9,855 bases of DNA from Ruminococcus sp. (GTDB lineage: Bacteria > Bacillota > Clostridia > Oscillospirales > Ruminococcaceae), in contig JAGAQS010000285.1 of NCBI GenBank assembly GCA_017622635.1, forward strand, positions 1-9,855, in the 5' to 3' direction. This document shows positions 5,836-9,855 of this stretch, piece after piece. The position numbers were made by a program, and so were the translations under genes. Under the pieces are notes generated by a model. The model made no database searches and had not been told where the DNA came from. It saw only the letters and a list, made by a program, of their open reading frames with translations. Position 1 is the stretch's first letter; every line of letters starts with the position of its first letter.

Positions 5836-7506
5836 ATGAAAAAAACAGAAATAACGGCTGTCCTTTCAGCCTTTGCATTGTCCGCAACAATAATTTTTCC
5901 GCCGACGGAAAATGTATTTGCAGAAAACATCACTTCCGTCTATGAGGACTTCAACGCAAATGATGTAAACGGAAAAATAACCGTTGAAATTCCGGAAAAG
6001 ACTTCTGCAAAAATAAACATAAACTTCACTTCTCCCGAAGTAACCGATGAACCGTACTACATAACAGAAACAGACGGCGGTAATTCATTTTCATTCGATA
6101 TCGAGGGCAGGGATACAACCGACGACGATTACCGTAATTATACCCTCATTGTTGAAATTACGGGCAGTGAAAGCAATAACTCAGCCATTTATACGGACAC
6201 ATTCACAGTACCCGACGGTAATGACAATCCCGACAGTTTTATGAATATGACATATTCTTTCACCGTGGACTATGAATCCGCAGGAAGTGTATGGGATATT
6301 TCGTCCGAAACAGAAACACAGAAAAATATTGTAATTCACATTAACAATTATCTCAAGGGTGATGTAAATGGTGATGAGTTTGTTGACGCAGTAGATGCCA
6401 CACAGATTCAGCAGTACTATGCAAAACTTTCAGCAGGCAGTGAAGCAACTTTCACCGAAAAACAACTGCTTGCGGCAGATGTGAACAATGACGAACTGGT
6501 TGACGCAGTAGATGCCACACAGATTCAGCAGTATTATGCCGAACTCTCCGCAAGCGGTACTGCAACATGGATTACTCCCGAAAATCAGACAACCACTTCC
6601 GCTCCCCCGTTGTCAACAACAACCACTACATCAGCTTCTTCAACAAAAAAATCAACAACAACTGTAACTTCTTCAACATCTAAAATAACAACTGTCTTAA
6701 CTTCTTCGTCCGCAAAGTCCACAACTTCTACAACAAAAACTTCTGCAACGACTTCAACAACAACTACTACATCAGCCACCACTACAGCAACTACTGTCAC
6801 ATCAACCACAAATATTAATTATTCGGATTATATGGATTCGGCAGAACTTATGAATGGTTCAATGTCGGATATGCTTTATCATCATTATTATGTGTATGAT
6901 ATAAACGACGACGGTATTTATGAATTTATAACAAAAACAGGCAACGGTGAAGCAGACAGTACTTATTCCGTATACAGCATAGAAGACAATCAAATGACAT
7001 TTTGGGGCGACATATCGGCAGGAAACAGTGTTCTTACCGAAAAGGACGGAAAACTTTATAAAAATATGTGCCATACGGGTTATCAGTCCGTTGATTTAAT
7101 CAGTTTTGACGGAAAATCCGTCTCAACAGAAAATGTATACGAAAAAGAACAGTCCGAAACTTATATAGATTACGGAACAAATCTGAAATACTATGATGCC
7201 AGCGATACGGCTTTACTGTCAAAACTGTCGTATACTTACTACAATACGGATAAAGCAGGTTCGGATTTTCATTTTACTCAGAATCAAATCGCAAACGGCG
7301 GAACAGTATCAGTGGACAGCGGTGCTCTCAACCTCAGAACCGCCCCCGATTTAAACAGTAAAATACTTATTGAAATGCCGAAAGACTCATTTATCAGTAT
7401 CTACGGAAATAATGACGAATGGTACTATATAAGCTATGAGGAAAACAGTATCACCTATTACGGATATGCAAGCAGACAGTACATAACAAAATCCGTTGAT
7501 AACTGA
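5836..7506 (+). CDS. Secreted protein with central type I dockerin, Thr-rich linker and C-terminal SH3b domain
   Basis: A 556-residue exported protein. The signal peptide ends at about residue 29 (NVFA before EN). Residues about 30-170 are a beta-rich domain I do not recognise. Residues about 175-238 form a type I dockerin with two calcium-loop repeats, GDVNGDEFVDAVDATQI and ADVNNDELVDAVDATQI. The ligands D176/N178/D180/D184/D187 and D215/N217/D219/D223/D226 are all in place, and each loop is followed by QQYYA. Dockerins plug into cohesins of cellulosome scaffolds. Residues about 252-325 are a Thr/Ser linker. Residues about 326-485 include an EF-hand-like D355-I-N-D-D-G-I-Y-E loop, in a module of a sort common in Ruminococcus surface proteins. 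The C-terminus (about 488-553, with GALNLRTAP) is a bacterial SH3 domain, typically binding peptidoglycan. No catalytic domain is evident. AAAGGA at 5824-5829 precedes the ATG, 18 bp after the AlgJ-like gene. A mid-protein dockerin is unusual, since most are terminal. Confidence 0.87.
   Translation: MKKTEITAVLSAFALSATIIFPPTENVFAENITSVYEDFNANDVNGKITVEIPEKTSAKININFTSPEVTDEPYYITETDGGNSFSFDIEGRDTTDDDYRNYTLIVEITGSESNNSAIYTDTFTVPDGNDNPDSFMNMTYSFTVDYESAGSVWDISSETETQKNIVIHINNYLKGDVNGDEFVDAVDATQIQQYYAKLSAGSEATFTEKQLLAADVNNDELVDAVDATQIQQYYAELSASGTATWITPENQTTTSAPPLSTTTTTSASSTKKSTTTVTSSTSKITTVLTSSSAKSTTSTTKTSATTSTTTTTSATTTATTVTSTTNINYSDYMDSAELMNGSMSDMLYHHYYVYDINDDGIYEFITKTGNGEADSTYSVYSIEDNQMTFWGDISAGNSVLTEKDGKLYKNMCHTGYQSVDLISFDGKSVSTENVYEKEQSETYIDYGTNLKYYDASDTALLSKLSYTYYNTDKAGSDFHFTQNQIANGGTVSVDSGALNLRTAPDLNSKILIEMPKDSFISIYGNNDEWYYISYEENSITYYGYASRQYITKSVDN
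6382..6533 (+). repeat. Exact 35-bp direct repeat inside dockerin (6382-6416 and 6499-6533)
   Basis: The two calcium-loop halves of the dockerin share 35 identical consecutive bases, beginning at the Val codon before the Asp at ligand position 9 and running to the QQY codons. The copies are 117 bp (39 codons) apart. Conservation at third codon positions as well as in protein suggests recent duplication or gene conversion between the halves. Confidence 0.9.
6586..6810 (+). repeat. Thr/Ser-rich linker-coding tract (ACA/ACT/TCA runs)
   Basis: About 75 codons dominated by Thr and Ser, with scattered Ala, Lys and Val, joining the dockerin part to the C-terminal modules. Linkers of this sort in cellulosomal proteins are flexible and often O-glycosylated. 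The mirror-image Val-rich open frame on the opposite strand is a by-product. Confidence 0.85.
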
Positions 7507-7656
7507 CAAAATATCCCCCGCCAAAATAAAAACATTTTCATGCAGAAAAATATAAAATTCAGTTGACGGAAAAAGAAAAAAAGAGTATAATAAAATAGTA
7601 ATATCCGTTAATAAGATATACAGGAAAGAAAGACAACAAAAGGCGGTAATATAACT
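7507..7656 (+). other. Intergenic spacer with promoter and 5' leader of the PBP gene
   Basis: This is the largest gap after the five-gene cluster. It contains a near-consensus promoter at 7563-7591 and a leader of about 60 nt. No convincing terminator for the upstream unit is present: the only inverted repeat near 7540-7555 is a 5-bp AT-rich stem without a T-run. The upstream operon may therefore read through into the PBP gene. Confidence 0.6.
7563..7591 (+). promoter_or_regulatory. SigA-type promoter of the PBP gene
   Basis: TTGACG (7563-7568), a 17-bp A-rich spacer, then TATAAT (7586-7591). This is a housekeeping-type promoter with one mismatch in the -35 box. Transcription would start near 7598, leaving about 60 nt before the ATG at 7657. 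Confidence 0.83.
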
Positions 7657-9300
7657 ATGAAGTTGAGTAAAAAAAATTTTGCTTCAATTTTTCTTGCGGG
7701 CATTGTACTTGCGTCTTCCGTTTCGTGCGGTTCAAACGGAAACGTTCAGGACGTTTCAAAATCAGAATCACAGACCGAACCTGAAACTGAACCCGAAGCA
7801 GAACCCGTTATTATGAAAGTCAAAAAAGGTGACTTCGGTGAAGCTCCCAACAACAAGATACTGAAAGCCGAAAAAAAACGTGAACAGTCAAATAACGTTT
7901 CTGACAAAAAAACAGAGGAAACAACTACTACTTCAACCACTACTGTTACAACCACATCTGTTACAGAAACATCTGGTGATTCCGTAACTACCACAACGGT
8001 GACAACTTTTGAAATCGTTGACGTCTCACAGTCGGGACGTGGAAATATTTACGACACAAACGGTGTAATCCTCGCAAAAAGCGATGAGGACGGAAACAGA
8101 ACATATTCAGACAAATATAAAATATCTTTCGGAAATATTATCAGTGAACTTTCAAACGGTGTTGAAACATCTTTCAATGATATTCTAAGTCCGTCAGACC
8201 CTTATTCAGACAATTCTTCCGAAAATATGGGAAAATCCGTTCTACTTACTCTTGATTCCGAAATACAGCAGGAAATTTATGATTATATGGAAAGCGTGAA
8301 TATTGTCGGTTCTGTAGTTGTAATGCGTACCGACGGTTCTGTCATGGCTGACGTTTCATATCCGTCATTTGACCCCGAAGAATACAACAACAACCCTGAC
8401 TATATTAATACTGTCGGTTATGGTGCACTGGAAAACAAGTCAATGCAGAAACAACCGCCGGGGTCATGTTTCAAAATCATGACCGAAATTATAGCCGACA
8501 AACACGAAATATATTCCCTCTATGATGAGGGTACATGGTACTCAGATGAGGGTGTTATAGTTGACTGGGACCACGACAAGAACTCATATTATCCTATGCA
8601 GAGAGACCTTTATTCAGCTTTCATAAATTCAAGCAACATCTTCTTTGCAAAGGTATTTGACGAAATAGGTGAAGAAACCGCACGCAGTGACCTTAAAGAA
8701 ATGTTCCATTTCGGTGACGGCTGTGATATAGAATGTGATTTCGGCACTATAGCAAGCAGTATGGAAATAACCTGTAAGGACGATTTGAGAAGAAGTGCAT
8801 TCGGTCAGGCTTATGTACGTACAAGTCCGATGTTTCTCGCCACACTCTGCCGTGAAGCCATTTTCGGCGATATGGTCAGACCGTTCATGTTAAAGAACAT
8901 AATCGACTCAGGCGGTGCTGAGGCAGTACTTCTTGACGGTTCTGAACCTTATGACGTTATAGCATCTGTTCCTGAAAATTGCAGACAGGGTATACTCGAC
9001 GGTATGCTTGGAGTCGGCTCTAATCTCGGAATATATGCAGGCGAAAACTATAACTTCTATGCAAAAACGGGAACTGCCGAGACAGGCGGTGCGGATATTC
9101 TCTATATTACAGGCTGTCTCAAAAATATAAACGACAAAACCGACTCAAAACCCGTATACGACGATTACAGCAATTATCACGAAAACGGTTCTTACATAGT
9201 CGTAATGCAGATGCAGAACCCCAATGACTACGGATTCAATTTTTCAAGTGAATCTGCGTATCTCTATCAGGGAATTGTAAACATAATCGCAAATCAGTAA
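7657..9300 (+). CDS. Lipoprotein-anchored penicillin-binding protein (class B-type transpeptidase)
   Basis: A 547-residue peptidoglycan DD-transpeptidase acting on the outer face of the membrane, crosslinking stem peptides. All three active-site motifs are intact: S270-C-F-K273 (SxxK) in the QPPGSCFK context, S325-S-N327 (SxN), and K470-T-G472 followed by TAE. Residues 1-23 are a lipoprotein signal ending SSVSC, with Cys24 the expected lipidation site; class B PBPs are usually held by an uncleaved membrane helix instead. After an acidic stretch and a spacer that becomes Thr-rich (about 88-117) comes R128-GNIYDTNG, the classic start of the PBP N-terminal module. The following N-terminal module is short, only about 65 residues before the transpeptidase domain at about 192-545, shorter than in FtsI/PBP2 and closer to the PbpA type. 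AGGCGG (7641-7646) serves as ribosome binding site. It has its own promoter and terminator. It may be an auxiliary or beta-lactam-tolerant PBP; which one cannot be told from sequence. Confidence 0.9.
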   Translation: MKLSKKNFASIFLAGIVLASSVSCGSNGNVQDVSKSESQTEPETEPEAEPVIMKVKKGDFGEAPNNKILKAEKKREQSNNVSDKKTEETTTTSTTTVTTTSVTETSGDSVTTTTVTTFEIVDVSQSGRGNIYDTNGVILAKSDEDGNRTYSDKYKISFGNIISELSNGVETSFNDILSPSDPYSDNSSENMGKSVLLTLDSEIQQEIYDYMESVNIVGSVVVMRTDGSVMADVSYPSFDPEEYNNNPDYINTVGYGALENKSMQKQPPGSCFKIMTEIIADKHEIYSLYDEGTWYSDEGVIVDWDHDKNSYYPMQRDLYSAFINSSNIFFAKVFDEIGEETARSDLKEMFHFGDGCDIECDFGTIASSMEITCKDDLRRSAFGQAYVRTSPMFLATLCREAIFGDMVRPFMLKNIIDSGGAEAVLLDGSEPYDVIASVPENCRQGILDGMLGVGSNLGIYAGENYNFYAKTGTAETGGADILYITGCLKNINDKTDSKPVYDDYSNYHENGSYIVVMQMQNPNDYGFNFSSESAYLYQGIVNIIANQ

Positions 9301-9306
9301 AAATTT

Positions 9307-9338
9307 CAGGTTCTGATATTTTCAGAACCTGTTTTTTT
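9307..9338 (+). terminator. Rho-independent terminator after the PBP gene
   Basis: A perfect 10-bp stem, CAGGTTCTGA (9307-9316) pairing with TCAGAACCTG (9322-9331), with a 5-nt loop and followed directly by seven T (9332-9338). It begins 7 nt after the PBP stop codon and closes that transcription unit. Confidence 0.95.
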
Positions 9339-9497
9339 AACTTATATTTGTTAAAAAATACAGATTTTCTTAAAAAATCAAGTAAATTTATATATTTTTT
9401 ATCCCATACATATTGACAAAGCATAAAAAAACGGTTATAATATATTTATCAAATAAATTAAACGTGATTCCAATATTTTTGTAAAGGAGTAATAAAC
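9339..9497 (+). other. AT-rich intergenic region with promoter and leader of the last gene
   Basis: About 160 bp lie between the terminator and the next start codon. It is very AT-rich, with T/A runs at about 9385-9402 just upstream of the -35 box that could act as an UP element. A 6-bp AT-rich inverted repeat at 9363-9379 is too weak to interpret. No small gene is visible. Confidence 0.6.
9413..9441 (+). promoter_or_regulatory. Consensus SigA promoter for the CBM35-like gene
   Basis: TTGACA (9413-9418), a 17-bp spacer, then TATAAT (9436-9441). Both boxes match the consensus exactly and the spacing is optimal, predicting strong constitutive transcription starting near 9448 and a leader of about 50 nt. 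Confidence 0.9.
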
Positions 9498-9855
9498 ATG
9501 AGAAATAAAATAAAAAAAGCTCTTTCGTTTGTAATGGCAGGGGCTATGACCGTTGTCGGAATGACTTCCGTGTTGTCGGTTGCGGCTGATAAAGTCGAAG
9601 AAGATGCACCGATAATGACACAATTCCCCTACACAATAGAGGGCGAAGATTTAGAGGGTGCTGAACTCTGGACTTCAATTTATGAAAATCAGATTCCCGA
9701 CTATTCGGGCGAGGGTTTCGTATATCTTACAGGCAACGCTTTAAGTTTTACCGTTTCAGTTCCATCAGACGGTATGTATCAGATTAATGTAAGAGGTGCT
9801 CAGATTCTTGACAAAGATTCTCCACGTATGGAAACTATCGCAATAAACGGCGTTG
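9498..9855 (+). CDS. Secreted protein with N-terminal CBM35-like domain, probable glycoside hydrolase; 3' end outside window
   Basis: The first 119 codons of an exported protein that runs off the window. AAAGGAG (9483-9489) lies 8 bp before the ATG. The signal peptide covers residues 1 to about 30 (MRNKIKKALSF..., hydrophobic core, cleavage around SVAA before DK). From about residue 44 the sequence reads FPYTIEGEDLEGAELW, then YSGEGFVYLTGN, then FTVSVPSDGMYQINVRG. This is the CBM35/CBM6-type beta-sandwich pattern: an opening Glu/Asp-containing strand, G-x-G-F/Y-V in the middle and a V-P-x-x-G-x-Y strand. In ruminococci such a module often precedes a mannanase or other hemicellulase catalytic domain and sometimes a dockerin, but neither can be seen here. 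Carbohydrate binding is supported; the enzyme activity is inference. It has its own strong promoter and is separated from the PBP gene by a terminator. Confidence 0.75.
   Translation, partial: MRNKIKKALSFVMAGAMTVVGMTSVLSVAADKVEEDAPIMTQFPYTIEGEDLEGAELWTSIYENQIPDYSGEGFVYLTGNALSFTVSVPSDGMYQINVRGAQILDKDSPRMETIAINGV

Noticed and set aside
6585..6809. 74-aa Val/Asp-rich open frame on the minus strand
   Set aside because: It arises from reverse reading of ACA/ACT codon runs in the linker; no coding signature beyond composition.
7540..7556. Inverted repeat near TTTTC and GAAAA as terminator of the five-gene unit
   Set aside because: The stem is only 5 AT-rich pairs apart from one C-G pair and no T-run follows.
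9363..9379. GATTTT/AAAATC inverted repeat upstream of the last promoter
   Set aside because: Six base pairs in very AT-rich DNA are expected by chance and no regulator site is recognised.

Overview
The window looks like chromosomal DNA of a Gram-positive, anaerobic, plant-fibre-type Firmicute, most likely a Ruminococcus-like member of the Oscillospiraceae. This rests on a type I dockerin, Thr-rich linkers, SH3b and choline/glucan-binding-type wall repeats, lipoprotein signal peptides, AT-leaning composition and AGGAGG-type ribosome binding sites. All eight genes are on the + strand. The species call is inference.

Layout: (1) 1-378 is the C-terminal part of a YegS/DgkB-type diacylglycerol (lipid) kinase whose catalytic N-terminus lies outside the window. 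(2) 448-5817 plus 5836-7506 holds five genes separated by 12-36 bp, which look like one transcription unit. They encode a secreted protein with about 17 wall-binding repeats and a C-terminal transglutaminase-like domain, a lipoprotein with a long disordered linker, an AlgI-type MBOAT O-acyltransferase, an AlgJ/AlgX-like SGNH acyl-transfer partner, and a secreted dockerin plus SH3b protein. (3) 7657-9300 has its own near-consensus promoter and a strong terminator. It encodes an unusual lipoprotein-anchored penicillin-binding transpeptidase with intact SxxK, SxN and KTG motifs. (4) 9498 to the window end, behind a perfect TTGACA-17-TATAAT promoter, starts a secreted protein with an N-terminal CBM35-like carbohydrate-binding domain, probably a glycoside hydrolase cut by the window edge.

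Functional reading (inference): the MBOAT/SGNH pair is the enzymatic core and would move acyl (probably acetyl) groups across the membrane onto a wall or extracellular polysaccharide. The flanking secreted proteins carry modules for holding on to the wall (CW repeats, SH3b), the membrane (lipobox) or a cellulosome scaffold (dockerin). One also carries a transglutaminase-like fold with a complete Cys-His-Asp triad. The combination suggests a cell-surface modification and assembly locus, followed by a separately transcribed wall-crosslinking enzyme. The individual families are known. The combination in one operon is the part worth examining.

No tRNA, rRNA, CRISPR array, insertion sequence or phage gene was seen. 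The longest gene-free stretch is under 200 bp.
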